A DNA stretch of 37,214 nucleotides from Sulfurimonas sp. SAG-AH-194-I05 (GCF_029215955.1 NZ_JAEMVA010000017.1:1-37214), one strand, 5' to 3'; positions 7,067-15,348 are shown, numbered from the stretch's first letter. Numbers and translations are program-made. Notes: generated from the letters alone by a model not told the origin.

Positions 7067-8860
7067 ATGAAAATACCATTACTTTTATTTTTACTTACAT
7101 TTACACTGCTTGCAAATGTCATTATAGATGAAAGGTACACGGTATCGAATAGTTTTCAAATGATGTATTTTGAAGATGAGGATTCCAATTTAACTATTGG
7201 ACAAGTTCAAAAAATACCTTTTACAAAAGAGATAAACAATAGATTTACCTTGGGTCACTTCCAACCAACTCTATGGATTAAGTTTACACTAGAAAATAGA
7301 ACAAACCAAGATAAAACGCTTTACATAACCTTTGATGAAGCCTTTTTTGAAAAAGTTACACTTTACTATAAAAACAAAAACACGTACGTTCAAAAAAAGA
7401 ATGGCCTTCAAACTTCTATGCAAAAAAGAGATGTTTACAATCATCATGCCCATTTTAAAGTTACCCTCAAAAAAGATGAATCTCAACTCTATTATATGCA
7501 ACTCAAATCTCATTTTGCAACATTTGGTGGAGTAGCAATTCATAGTGAAAAACATTATAAAATAAACTTTCAAAAAGAAGTTATGTACTACCTCCTTTAT
7601 TTTGGAGCTATTGGGGCACTTTCTCTTTATAACCTCTTTTTATATTTTTCTTTAAGAAAAAAAGAATATTTATTTTATGTAGGCTACTCAGTAAGCTTTG
7701 CCCTTTGGATAGGGCTTTACAGTGGTATTATTTTATATTTTATTCCAGTAAGTTTGTACCACAATCTTTATTTTGTTACACCGCTTGCTATGGCATTTTT
7801 TATTCTCTTTTCAAGTGAACTTTTAAATATAGAAAAACACTTTCCAAAAACTTCATTGTTTATGTCATTCAATGTAATTGCCTTACTTATACTGAGTATT
7901 TTAGTAAATTTTTCAGTTAATCCTTGGTATTTCATTATTAATATAATTGCTAACTATATTTTTATTATCTACTTTATTCTTTCGTTTATACTTTCACTGC
8001 AACACAACAGTATTGCTAAGTATTATATTTTTGCACTCACTTTTTTATTGGCTACGCTCTCTATTATGAGTGGAATTATGAATGGACTCATAGCAAATTT
8101 TACAGATATAAAGTATTTTATTTTAATAGGCTCTTTTATTGAACTCATTCTCTTTTCTAGCCTCGTATCATTTAGAATCACGCGCATTCAAAAAGAGTAT
8201 GAAAGTAACTTAAAAACTGAAATAGAACTACAAACACAACATGCTCATGAAACAAATGTAAAACTCTTAAAATCACTTCAAGAAAGAGAGTGGCTTTTAA
8301 AAGAGGTGTACCATAGAGTTAAAAACAACTTCCAAATAATTATTAGTATATTATGGATAGAAAACGTCGCTGATAATAATAAAAATGAAAAATTTACGCA
8401 AAGTATTACCAACCGTTTAACAGCAATGTCGAGTGTACATGAAATGCTTTATAGTTCAAAAAATCTTGATAAAATATTTCTTGATGCTTACTTAGAAAAA
8501 ATCATGTTAAGTATTTCTCAAAGTTTTACAGACTATAAAACAAGCATACATACAAACATTGAAAAAATTGCGACAGATATGGACACAGCTATAACACTAG
8601 GACTCATTATAAATGAGCTCATTGCAAACTCAATGAAACATGCTTTTTTAGATTCTAGTAATGCAATTATTACTTTAGATATAAAAAAATCTTCTACTAT
8701 AGTTACTTTGTTATATACAGATAATGGGCAGGGTTTTGAAGAAGAACAGAAAAAAGGTCTAGGGCATACTTTACTCAATGACTTTGTAAGTAAACTAAAA
8801 AATAGTTCACTTACAGTCACACAAAATGGAATACATAATCAAATAATTTTTACACTGTAA
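7067..8860 (+). CDS. 7TMR-DISM sensor histidine kinase (HisKA_2 type)
   Basis: The 597-residue protein has a signal-like N-terminus, a periplasmic beta-rich 7TMR-DISMED2 domain (about 20-165, with LWIKFTLEN), and a block of about seven membrane helices (about 173-370). A short coiled coil leads into a HisKA_2 dimerisation domain with His416 in EVYHRVKNNFQ. The HATPase domain has an N box ELIANSMKHAF near 515, DNGQGF near 551 and GLGHTLL. DISM domains bind small extracellular ligands, often carbohydrates or their derivatives, and HisKA_2 kinases phosphorylate stand-alone regulators. The response regulator at 3920-4597 is the nearest candidate. The gene follows the BspA-like lipoprotein on the same strand, 76 nt apart, after a strong hairpin. 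Confidence 0.88.
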   Translation: MKIPLLLFLLTFTLLANVIIDERYTVSNSFQMMYFEDEDSNLTIGQVQKIPFTKEINNRFTLGHFQPTLWIKFTLENRTNQDKTLYITFDEAFFEKVTLYYKNKNTYVQKKNGLQTSMQKRDVYNHHAHFKVTLKKDESQLYYMQLKSHFATFGGVAIHSEKHYKINFQKEVMYYLLYFGAIGALSLYNLFLYFSLRKKEYLFYVGYSVSFALWIGLYSGIILYFIPVSLYHNLYFVTPLAMAFFILFSSELLNIEKHFPKTSLFMSFNVIALLILSILVNFSVNPWYFIINIIANYIFIIYFILSFILSLQHNSIAKYYIFALTFLLATLSIMSGIMNGLIANFTDIKYFILIGSFIELILFSSLVSFRITRIQKEYESNLKTEIELQTQHAHETNVKLLKSLQEREWLLKEVYHRVKNNFQIIISILWIENVADNNKNEKFTQSITNRLTAMSSVHEMLYSSKNLDKIFLDAYLEKIMLSISQSFTDYKTSIHTNIEKIATDMDTAITLGLIINELIANSMKHAFLDSSNAIITLDIKKSSTIVTLLYTDNGQGFEEEQKKGLGHTLLNDFVSKLKNSSLTVTQNGIHNQIIFTL

Positions 8861-8884
8861 TCTACCGTCTCTTATATCTTACAG

Positions 8885-9181
8885 TTAAGCACACTTTCCT
8901 GTGCCGCATTTCATAGATTCTTTTGGAGCAGTTCGCTCAGGTTTAGAGTCCGTACCACCACATTTTCCAGCACCACATTTCATAGCTTTTTTTGGAGCTG
9001 CTTTTGCTTCACAACATGCTGGTTTATCCATGTTTGGAGCAGGTTTAGTAGTACAACATGCTGGCTTTTCAGATTGCGCAGTTTTAGCAGCCATATCCCC
9101 ACCACATTTCATTTCTGCACTTGCATTTGTTGCAAAAAACATTGCTCCTAATAAAAGAGCGAGTACACTTAATTTCTTCAT
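8885..9181 (-). CDS. HvfA/bufferin-like Cys-rich RiPP precursor
   Basis: The 98-residue protein has a Sec signal peptide (MKKLSVLALLLGAMFFATNASA) and a mature part rich in Lys, Ala, Pro and Cys. There are nine cysteines: one KCGG, two ACC pairs and two C-terminal KCGxGKC motifs (KCGAGKCGG and KCGTGKCA). This matches the low-complexity HvfA/bufferin type, where EGKCG-like motifs are modified by an MNIO (DUF692) enzyme to give exported copper-binding peptides. Here the Glu of the motif is Ala or Thr. No MNIO gene is in the window. The gene is divergent from an OmpR-type two-component system and carries the box described at 9225-9241 next to its -10. AAAGGA precedes the ATG. A plus-strand open frame over the same DNA is judged a shadow. 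Confidence 0.75.
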   Translation of the reverse strand: MKKLSVLALLLGAMFFATNASAEMKCGGDMAAKTAQSEKPACCTTKPAPNMDKPACCEAKAAPKKAMKCGAGKCGGTDSKPERTAPKESMKCGTGKCA

Positions 9182-9211
9182 TTTTTTCCTTTAGTAAGTT
9201 AATCAAGGGCA

Positions 9212-9217
9212 AGTATA
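9212..9217 (-). promoter_or_regulatory. -10 box of the HvfA-like gene at 8885
   Basis: On the minus strand this reads TATACT, exactly 7 nt from the direct-repeat box at 9225-9241. It leads to a leader of about 25 nt and an AAAGGA ribosome site. The same spacing is seen at the promoters at 15336-15341 and 16285-16290. It overlaps a plus-strand TATAAT at 9216-9221. Confidence 0.6.
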
Positions 9218-9221
9218 TAAT
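9216..9221 (+). promoter_or_regulatory. Alternative -10 for the two-component operon
   Basis: TATAAT on the plus strand is one candidate -10 for the genes at 9273. A second, TATGAT, lies at 9256-9261, close to the ATG. If this one is used, the direct-repeat box at 9225-9241 lies over the transcription start and a bound regulator would repress it. Confidence 0.3.
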
Positions 9222-9224
9222 AGA

Positions 9225-9241
9225 TTTGTGTGATGTTTGTG
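9225..9241. promoter_or_regulatory. Predicted operator, box A (11-bp direct repeat)
   Basis: TTTGTG-TGATG-TTTGTG on the plus strand, or CACAAA half-sites 11 bp apart on the minus strand. It lies 7 nt upstream of the minus-strand TATACT of the HvfA-like gene, so it covers its -35 position, and within the divergent promoter region of the response regulator at 9273. The 11-bp period is typical of OmpR/PhoB-family activators. Boxes at 15349-15365 and 16298-16314 share the sequence and spacing. Confidence 0.65.
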
Positions 9242-9272
9242 AATTTCTTCTTACTTATGATAAACTTATCGT

Positions 9273-9926
9273 ATGAAAATACTTTTAATGGAAGATGATC
9301 CTGTTCTCTCAGATATTATACTTGATTACTTACAAGAAACATGGCATACAGACTACGCTTACGACTCTGATGCAGTATATGAGCAACTCGAATCAAATAA
9401 ATATGACCTCTTTATCTTTGACATAAATGTAGCTGGAAAATCTGGACTTGAACTTTTAGCTGAGCTACGTAGTTTTAACAACACTACTCCAACCATTATT
9501 ATAACCGCCTATACAGATACGCAACATTTAGAAAAAGCCTTTGAAATTGGTGCGCACGATTACATCAAAAAACCTTTTGAACTTCCTGAACTCAAAGTGC
9601 GTATTTTAAATACACAAAAACTTTTTAACATAGAAACTAAAAGTGAAATTAAAATTACAAACAAGATACTTTTTTTTCCAAATGAAAAAATGCTTCAGAA
9701 AAACAATCTAAATATTTCACTTGCAGCAAAAAATACCTCTCTTCTTCTTTATTTTGTAAACAACCAAAAAAGGCTTATAACAAATGATGAGCTTATACAA
9801 AATATATGGGACTTTGACAACTACCCTAGCGATGCAACGCTTCGCTCTCATATTCGTACACTAAGAGAACTCATTGGTAAAGAAAAAATCATAACCATTC
9901 GTGGAGAAGGATACATTTATGAATAA
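9273..9926 (+). CDS. OmpR-family response regulator
   Basis: The 217-residue protein has a receiver domain with acidic Glu7/Asp8, phospho-acceptor Asp50 in LFIFDINVAGKSG, and Lys100 in YIKKPF. A full winged-helix DNA-binding domain follows, with SDATLRSHIRTLRELIG as the recognition region and a GEGYIYE ending. Its length is normal for the family. It overlaps the sensor kinase gene downstream by 8 nt. It is divergent from an HvfA-like Cys-rich peptide gene, with the direct-repeat box at 9225-9241 between them. It is therefore the best candidate to bind the three matching boxes in the window; this is an inference from position and operator type. Confidence 0.9.
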   Translation: MKILLMEDDPVLSDIILDYLQETWHTDYAYDSDAVYEQLESNKYDLFIFDINVAGKSGLELLAELRSFNNTTPTIIITAYTDTQHLEKAFEIGAHDYIKKPFELPELKVRILNTQKLFNIETKSEIKITNKILFFPNEKMLQKNNLNISLAAKNTSLLLYFVNNQKRLITNDELIQNIWDFDNYPSDATLRSHIRTLRELIGKEKIITIRGEGYIYE

Positions 9927-11064
9927 AATTACAAAAAAATCCTTTTACTCTTTTTTAACACTTTACCTTGTTTCTTCTTTTATCTTTTTAACACTTGCGA
10001 GTTACTGGTTTTTTAACGCACAAATGTCTACTGAAATGAATTCAAACTTCCATAAAATGAACAACGTCGTAAACTCTGTAACATCCGATGTTATTTATGC
10101 ACATATGATGAAAGAAAAGTTTATTTTAAAAAAATTTCCTGATGCAACAGTCGCACTTTATGATTCAAACAAAGTACTTAGGTACGGTGCACCCTTACAA
10201 AGTTTTGACTTTAGTAAGACCTATTATAAAAGAGATATGACTTTTACCCTCATCTCTCAATTAACAGCAGGACATCTTGACTTAAAATATATAGTTGTTC
10301 AAAGTAGTGAGTGTGCGTATAATGTTGAAAAACTTAGAAATCGTATATTTTATACAGCTATCATAGTTGCTATACTTATTGTAATTATTGCTGTACTTCT
10401 TTCATCTATGTTCTTAAAACCTCTTAAAGATAAAATGCAAGAGATAGACAAGTTCATAAAAGATACAACGCATGAACTTAACACTCCTATATCTGCACTG
10501 ATGATGAGTACCTCTCGGGTCAAAGAAAAACGTATGTATGATGAAAAAATCATTACAAATATCTCTATTAGTACCAAACAACTTTATGAAATTTACACTT
10601 CCCTCACCTTTGTAAATTTCGATTCTACATGTGAATCTGCACAAGATATACTTTTTAATGACGTAGTAGCAAACTCCATAAAATACTTTAATGAACTTCT
10701 CGACAAAAAAAAGATTACCCTTCATTATGACTATAAAGAATGCCCACTGCACATGGCTCCCACAAAGGCTAAAATGCTTATCAATAATCTCCTGAGTAAT
10801 GCTATAAAGTACTCTCCTCCTAAGAAAAATATTTTTATTTCACTCACAGAAAATTCTTTTTCTATAAAAGATGAAGGAATTGGTATAGCAAAAGAAAAAA
10901 TTGCAACAATTTTTCAACGCTTTACTCGTGCTTCAAACTATTCAGGTGGCTTTGGTGTAGGACTCAATATCGTAAAAACTATCACCGATGCCTATGGTTT
11001 TGAAGTTAAAGTTGACTCAGTGTTAAAAAAAGGAACAACTGTTCATATATCTTTTAGAGTATAA
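9919..11064 (+). CDS. Membrane sensor histidine kinase
   Basis: I choose the ATG at 9919 (381 residues), which overlaps the preceding stop (ATGAATAA) and has GGAGAAGG 9 nt upstream; a GTG at 9901 in the same frame is less likely. Two membrane helices (about 12-33 and 142-165) enclose a periplasmic sensor of about 105 residues. There is no clear HAMP domain. The H box DTTHELNTP gives His185, with N box NNLLSNAIKYSP, G1 DEGIGIA and a Gly-rich GGFGVGLNIVK, so all kinase motifs are present. It partners the regulator encoded just before it. The signal is unknown; copper or redox stress is suggested only by the neighbouring HvfA-like gene. Confidence 0.88.
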   Translation: MNKITKKSFYSFLTLYLVSSFIFLTLASYWFFNAQMSTEMNSNFHKMNNVVNSVTSDVIYAHMMKEKFILKKFPDATVALYDSNKVLRYGAPLQSFDFSKTYYKRDMTFTLISQLTAGHLDLKYIVVQSSECAYNVEKLRNRIFYTAIIVAILIVIIAVLLSSMFLKPLKDKMQEIDKFIKDTTHELNTPISALMMSTSRVKEKRMYDEKIITNISISTKQLYEIYTSLTFVNFDSTCESAQDILFNDVVANSIKYFNELLDKKKITLHYDYKECPLHMAPTKAKMLINNLLSNAIKYSPPKKNIFISLTENSFSIKDEGIGIAKEKIATIFQRFTRASNYSGGFGVGLNIVKTITDAYGFEVKVDSVLKKGTTVHISFRV

Positions 11065-11070
11065 TTACAT

Positions 11071-11092
11071 TAGACTTCTCTCACGAGGTCTA
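11071..11092. terminator. Hairpin after the kinase gene
   Basis: TAGACTTC (11071-11078) pairs with GAGGTCTA (11085-11092), with one G-T pair, over a 6-nt loop, 6 nt after the kinase stop codon. No strong T-run follows, so this is only a possible terminator. Confidence 0.4.
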
Positions 11093-11103
11093 TTAAACAA
11101 TAA

Positions 11104-12003
11104 AAAGGCTCTCTCATCATTTTAAATACACAAACAACAGCAGAACAATTCCGTTCATTTTATAAAGAAAACAAACCAAATAATTTTGAAGAAGCGATAG
11201 AAAAATTTGCACTCTTTGGCGGAGTCCCTTGGGACAAAATCGACACTTCTAAACCTAGCTTCTCTCTTATAGAAAAACTTATTCTTCCCGATTATCGCTA
11301 TATCCGTAATGATATTAGTGAAATCTCAACAGGTATGCCTTTATACCATACTATATTAACTGGTATTGCCATGGGTGATGGTAAAACACATACTGCCTAT
11401 AAACGTGCAAATGTTTCACAAGAAGTTGGAGATAATGCCATAGATTCACTTTGTGATCTTGGAATCATTAGGCTAGAGAAGTCTCATAAAGTTTTTACTT
11501 CTTGGGCAGAAGATGATGCGCAAAAGGTTTCAAATAAGCTTTACTTCTCTTCACCTTTTTTACGCTTTTGGTTTGCCTTTGTTTCTCCACTTTTCAAAGG
11601 AATTAAAGAGGGTGACTATAAAGAAATAAAAGAGCGATTTGAAAACAGAGAAAAAGAGTTTACTGACTTAATCTTTGCACAACTCTCACAAGAACTTGTA
11701 AATATTTCGTTAGTTGATGACCCTATCGTTGCAATATCAAGCTACTGGGACAACGAAATCGAACTCGATATTTATGCAAAAACAAAGTCTGGAAAAATCA
11801 TTGCAGGAATGTCTAAATACACAAATGCAAAAGTTAAAAAGAGTGAACTAACAAAACTTCAAGAAAAATGTGAACAAGTAAAAATGAAAGTTGATATTTT
11901 TGTACTCGTCTCAAAAAATGGTTTTTCTAATGAACTCAAAGCAATGAAAGGTGAAAATTTAAAACTTTTCATGCTTAAAAATTTCAAAAAATTAGTAGAG
12001 TAA
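11104..12003 (+). pseudogene. N-terminally truncated DUF234-type ATPase remnant
   Basis: The reading frame is open from 11104 to 12003, but it has no ATG, GTG or TTG before an ATG at 11335. Family-like sequence clearly extends upstream of that ATG: an AEQFRSFY segment, then FALFGGVPWDKI. This is the part after the P-loop domain in the archaeal-type ATPase/DUF234 family, followed by a winged-helix segment (VSQEVGDNAIDSLCDLGIIRLEKS) and the DUF234 nuclease-like end, with an ELDIYAKTKSGKIIAG core. The Walker A and B domain is missing, and nothing like it is found upstream in any frame. I read it as a decayed gene. A short protein from 11335 (222 residues) could still be made. Confidence 0.65.
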
Positions 12004-12004
12004 G

Positions 12005-12553
12005 ATGGCTAAAAAAGTTTTACTACTTCATGGTTGGGGAGGAAGTAATTTTCCACATTGGCAGTCTTGGTTAGCATCTGAAATAGTAAAAGAGTATGGA
12101 AAAGTGAGTTTTTTAGAGTTTTCAAACTATGAATTACCAAATTTAACTAACTGGAAAGAAGAATTAACCAAAGAATTAAATGATTTTAAACCAGATATTG
12201 TTATTTGCCACTCTTTAGCCAATACACTATGGTTTCATCTTGTTCAAGAACAAAGTATACAAGAAGTAGAAAAACTTTACCTTGTAGCTCCTCCAAGTTT
12301 TAGATGCCAAGTTAAAGAACTTCAAAGTTTTTTCCCTCTTGCCTTGCCAGCGAAGACACATGCTAAAGAAACCCTTCTTATCACCTCAACAAATGATGCA
12401 TACATGACAGTAAATGAAGCTAAAAAGTTGCAAGATTCTTTAGGTGTACCTATGAAAGTGTTAAAAGATGCTGGTCACATAAATGGAGATAGTGGTTATG
12501 GTACATGGCCTTGGATTTTAGAAAAAGTAAGCCAAGACCTTAAAAATAGTTAA
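12005..12553 (+). CDS. RBBP9/YdeN-family alpha/beta hydrolase
   Basis: The 182-residue protein has the compact serine-hydrolase fold of the RBBP9/YdeN family: oxyanion-loop LLLHGWGGS at residues 6-14, nucleophile Ser70 in VICHSLANT, Asp131 in TSTNDAYM, and His158 in DAGHINGDSGYG. The full triad is present. The nucleophile elbow is CHSLA, whereas G-x-S-x-G is usual; this is common in the family. Natural substrates are poorly known. It starts 1 nt after the stop of the DUF234 remnant and its 3' end overlaps the convergent gene at 12550 by 4 nt. Confidence 0.85.
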   Translation: MAKKVLLLHGWGGSNFPHWQSWLASEIVKEYGKVSFLEFSNYELPNLTNWKEELTKELNDFKPDIVICHSLANTLWFHLVQEQSIQEVEKLYLVAPPSFRCQVKELQSFFPLALPAKTHAKETLLITSTNDAYMTVNEAKKLQDSLGVPMKVLKDAGHINGDSGYGTWPWILEKVSQDLKNS

Positions 12554-12756
12554 ACATAAAGATCAAGAATATTATTTGCAGATGTTACAGATAAACTCTC
12601 AGGTGAAGTTGTTTCTAAGTTTGGAGTAACAGATGTTTCTTGTGTTTTTGACTCATCAGGTTTAGTTTCTTCTTTTTGAACACTACTCGCATCGAGTTTT
12701 CCAACTTGCACTTGTTGTGCTGATGTTGGTTGGAATAAGTATGTATTCACTTGCAT
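12550..12756 (-). CDS. Small Ser/Thr/Glu-rich protein of unknown function
   Basis: The 68-residue protein begins MQVNTYLFQP and has a low-complexity centre rich in Ser, Thr, Glu, Gln and Lys, with a hydrophobic ending NNILDLYV. No signal peptide, membrane helix or known motif is seen. A GGGGG-containing, SD-like stretch lies about 8 nt before the ATG and an AT-rich promoter region follows upstream, which supports a real gene. I do not recognise it. The ordered ends and a disordered middle resemble small filament- or flagellum-associated peptides, but that is speculation. Confidence 0.5.
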   Translation of the reverse strand: MQVNTYLFQPTSAQQVQVGKLDASSVQKEETKPDESKTQETSVTPNLETTSPESLSVTSANNILDLYV

Positions 12757-12827
12757 AATTTTCCCCCTTTTTACGTCTTTTATATTATACTACAGAAACA
12801 ATTATCATTCCATAAATTTAAATTTGC

Positions 12828-12833
12828 TACACT
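12828..12833 (+). promoter_or_regulatory. Extended -10 of tex; likely leaderless
   Basis: TGCTACACT is an extended -10 whose hexamer ends 6 nt before the ATG at 12840. Transcription would start at the ATG itself. No ribosome site is visible between 12800 and 12840, which fits a leaderless message. Confidence 0.4.
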
Positions 12834-12839
12834 TCTCAC

Positions 12840-14942
12840 ATGCAAAACTTAATAACCTTACTCACACAAAAAACAAAACTAAAAAAAGAACACATCGCAA
12901 ACATTTTAAAACTCCTTGATGATGGTTCAACTATACCATTCATCGCTCGTTATCGTAAAGAGATGACAGGAGGAGCTGATGATGAAGTCCTTCGTGACTT
13001 CGAGACTATTTACCTAGCAAGTCAAAAACTGCTTCAAAGGAAAGAAGAAGTTTCCCGTCTTATCACTGAGAGAGCAACACTTAGTGAAGCAATGAAAAAA
13101 AGTATAGAAGAAGCAGATAATTTACGTACGTTAGAAGATATTTATCGTCCATTTAAAGAAAAAAAGAACTCACGGGCTATGAGTGCCATGTCATGTGGAC
13201 TCTCTCCGCTCGCAAACACTTTACAATCAGCACGACTCTCAAAAGAAGCATTTATAAAAGAAGCTAAGAAGTTTGTTAAAGGCACCATTAGCTCATATGA
13301 AGAGGCTATTAAAGGTGCACAGGACATTTTAGCTGAACGTTATGCTGAGCAACCTCGTGAACGTGAGGCTATTAGAAACCAAATGCTCCGTTATGGAAAC
13401 CTTGATAGTAAGGCTACAAAAAAATTTCAAGAAAATGGAACTTTTAAAAACTTTGCTGGTAAGAGTGAAAAGGTTTCTTATGTTCCCTCTCATCGTTACT
13501 TAGCGATTATGCGTGGGGTAAAAGAAAAAGAGTTGTCTGTAAAAATCACTACCGACATAGACCGTATTCACCAAAATATACAAGAGTATAAAATTCCACG
13601 TCATGCTTCAAGCTCAAAAGATTTTCTCTTGAGTGCTTATAAAGATGGTCTTAAACGCCTTTTACTACCTTCTCTTGAACGTGAAGTGCATGCAGAGTTA
13701 AAAGAAAAAGCTGACCTTGCTGCTATTTCTGTTTTTGGAAAAAATCTAAACCAACTTCTTATGACACCCCCTGTTACAAAACGTGTTCTTTTAGGAGTTG
13801 ATCCTGCCTTTGTGAGTGGTTGTAAACTCGCAGTTATAGATGAAAATGCGAACTATTTAGAACATGCAGTTATCTACCCGACACAACCAAGAAATGATTA
13901 TGAAAATTCTAAAATAAAAGTATTACAACTTGCAAAAAAGTATAGTATTTCTGGGGTAGCTATAGGTAATGGTACAGGTTCTCGTGAAACACAAGAGTTT
14001 TTTGCTCGTTTAAACAAAGACGAAAATGCAAACCTAAACTACACAGTTGTAAGTGAAGCTGGTGCATCAGTTTACTCAGCCTCAAAACTCGCACAAGATG
14101 AATACCCAAAACTCGACGTTACTATTCGTGGAGCTATCTCAATAGCACAACGCTTACGTGACCCCATGGCTACACTTGTAAAAATCGACCCTAAATCTTT
14201 AGGAATAGGACAATACCAACACGATGTTGACCAAAAACTCTTAGAAAAAAAACTAGGAGATGTAACAGGAGACTTAGTAAACCGTGTTGGAGTGGACATT
14301 AACTCAGCATCTGCGACACTCCTTTCACATGTTGCGGGTATCGGAGCAAAAATAGCTAAAAACATCATTTCTTACAGAAATGAAAATGGTAACTTTAGTA
14401 CAAAAAGCCAACTCTTAAAAGTAAAAGGTCTTGGAAAAAAAGCATATGAGCAAGCGGCAGGATTTATTCGTATTAAAAATGGAAAAAGCCCTTTTGATAA
14501 CAGTGGAATTCACCCTGAAAGTTATGAAACAGCTAAAAAACTTGATGGTTTAGAGCTTGATACACTTAACACACATGACAAAGCACAAGAGCTACATGTG
14601 GGAGTTGACACACTAAAAGATATTATAAAAGAACTCACTAAACCAGGCTTTGACCCACGTGAAGACTTACCTCCTATACCTTTTAAAGAGGGAGTTACTG
14701 ATATTAAAATGTTACAAGAGGGAAGTTTTGTTTCAGGAGTTGTTCGAAATATCGCAGATTTTGGAGCTTTTGTAGATATTGGGCTTAAAAATGATGGAAT
14801 GATTCATATTTCTAAAATGAGTATAAAAAGAATCAAACATCCTCTCGAAGTACTTTCCCTCAACCAGTTTTTACCTCAAATAGAAGTTGTCTCTATTGAC
14901 AATGAAAAAGGGAAAGTTGGGCTTAGTTTGGTACTTTCTTAG
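12840..14942 (+). CDS. tex: Tex-family RNA-binding transcription accessory protein
   Basis: The 700-residue protein matches Tex/YhgF over its length (the E. coli homologue is about 770). In order: the Tex N-terminal helical domain (STIPFIARYRKEMTGG near 30-45), a YqgF/RNase H-like domain (about 315-450, with LGVDPAF), helix-hairpin-helix motifs (about 490-560, HVAGIGAKIAKNI and LLKVKGLGKKAYEQ), and a C-terminal S1 domain (about 625-700, VVRNIADFGAFVDIG). Tex binds RNA and associates with transcription elongation and ribosomes; its exact task is not settled. It stands alone between convergent and divergent neighbours and appears to be transcribed from the extended -10 at 12828. Confidence 0.95.
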   Translation: MQNLITLLTQKTKLKKEHIANILKLLDDGSTIPFIARYRKEMTGGADDEVLRDFETIYLASQKLLQRKEEVSRLITERATLSEAMKKSIEEADNLRTLEDIYRPFKEKKNSRAMSAMSCGLSPLANTLQSARLSKEAFIKEAKKFVKGTISSYEEAIKGAQDILAERYAEQPREREAIRNQMLRYGNLDSKATKKFQENGTFKNFAGKSEKVSYVPSHRYLAIMRGVKEKELSVKITTDIDRIHQNIQEYKIPRHASSSKDFLLSAYKDGLKRLLLPSLEREVHAELKEKADLAAISVFGKNLNQLLMTPPVTKRVLLGVDPAFVSGCKLAVIDENANYLEHAVIYPTQPRNDYENSKIKVLQLAKKYSISGVAIGNGTGSRETQEFFARLNKDENANLNYTVVSEAGASVYSASKLAQDEYPKLDVTIRGAISIAQRLRDPMATLVKIDPKSLGIGQYQHDVDQKLLEKKLGDVTGDLVNRVGVDINSASATLLSHVAGIGAKIAKNIISYRNENGNFSTKSQLLKVKGLGKKAYEQAAGFIRIKNGKSPFDNSGIHPESYETAKKLDGLELDTLNTHDKAQELHVGVDTLKDIIKELTKPGFDPREDLPPIPFKEGVTDIKMLQEGSFVSGVVRNIADFGAFVDIGLKNDGMIHISKMSIKRIKHPLEVLSLNQFLPQIEVVSIDNEKGKVGLSLVLS

Positions 14943-15002
14943 AAAGAATATATTGTTGTGTATACATCGTTAGTACATTATATTTCAATTATACTCCATG
15001 AG

Positions 15003-15024
15003 GCAAAGACTATACAGTCTTTGC
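15003..15024. terminator. Perfect 9-bp hairpin between convergent genes
   Basis: GCAAAGACT (15003-15011) and AGTCTTTGC (15016-15024) pair perfectly over a 4-nt ATAC loop. It lies 6 nt past the stop of the minus-strand gene at 15031 and downstream of tex. It could terminate transcription from either side, although neither strand has a strong T-run. Confidence 0.55.
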
Positions 15025-15030
15025 GTTCAA

Positions 15031-15303
15031 TCAACCACATTTACCTGCGCCACATTTTTCTGCAGATTTAGCTGGTTTTTTATCATCCTTAGATTTTGCA
15101 TCTGACTTTTCGCCACCACATTTTCCAGCTTTTTTATCGCCACCACATTTTGCATCTTTTTTATCACTACCACATTTTGCCGTCTTACCTGCAGAACCAC
15201 ATTTTTGTCCTTCACCACCACATTTAGCATTTAATGTTGTTGCCCCAAGTGCAACAAATAATACAGACGCCGCTAAAAGAGCTGTTAAACTTAATTTTTT
15301 CAT
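15031..15303 (-). CDS. Second HvfA/bufferin-like Cys-rich RiPP precursor
   Basis: The 90-residue protein has a Sec signal peptide ending near residue 26 (a GATTLNA-type cut), then a Lys/Asp/Gly-rich mature part with seven cysteines. All sit in KCG motifs: KCGG repeats and a C-terminal KCGAGKCG. It is shorter and simpler than the one at 8885 but is the same type, and lacks the ACC pairs. The expected fate is export after modification of KCG cysteines by an MNIO enzyme, giving a copper-binding peptide. It lies 73 nt downstream of the doxX unit but has its own promoter (-10 at 15336-15341, box at 15349-15365). AAAAGGA precedes the ATG. Confidence 0.75.
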   Translation of the reverse strand: MKKLSLTALLAASVLFVALGATTLNAKCGGEGQKCGSAGKTAKCGSDKKDAKCGGDKKAGKCGGEKSDAKSKDDKKPAKSAEKCGAGKCG

Positions 15304-15335
15304 TTTTTATCCTTTTATGTTTTATAACTAGTGTA

Positions 15336-15341
15336 ATTATA
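15336..15341 (-). promoter_or_regulatory. -10 box of the HvfA-like gene at 15031
   Basis: A perfect TATAAT on the minus strand, 32 nt before the ATG, exactly 7 nt from the direct-repeat box at 15349-15365. It lets the precursor gene be transcribed without the upstream doxX unit. Confidence 0.6.
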
Positions 15342-15348
15342 GAGAGGA

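Noticed and set aside
8901..9194. Plus-strand open frame (97 codons) over the HvfA-like gene
   Set aside because: It is the antisense of a protein with a clear signal peptide and KCG motifs. It has no ribosome site, and its His/Ala/Phe-rich translation is what antisense of KCG repeats gives.
9901..9918. GTG start for the sensor kinase
   Set aside because: The GGAGAAGG ribosome site covers these bases and fits the ATG at 9919 better.
15027..15230. Alternative minus-strand frame over the second precursor
   Set aside because: It is a shifted frame of the repeat-rich KCG gene, without signal peptide or ribosome site.
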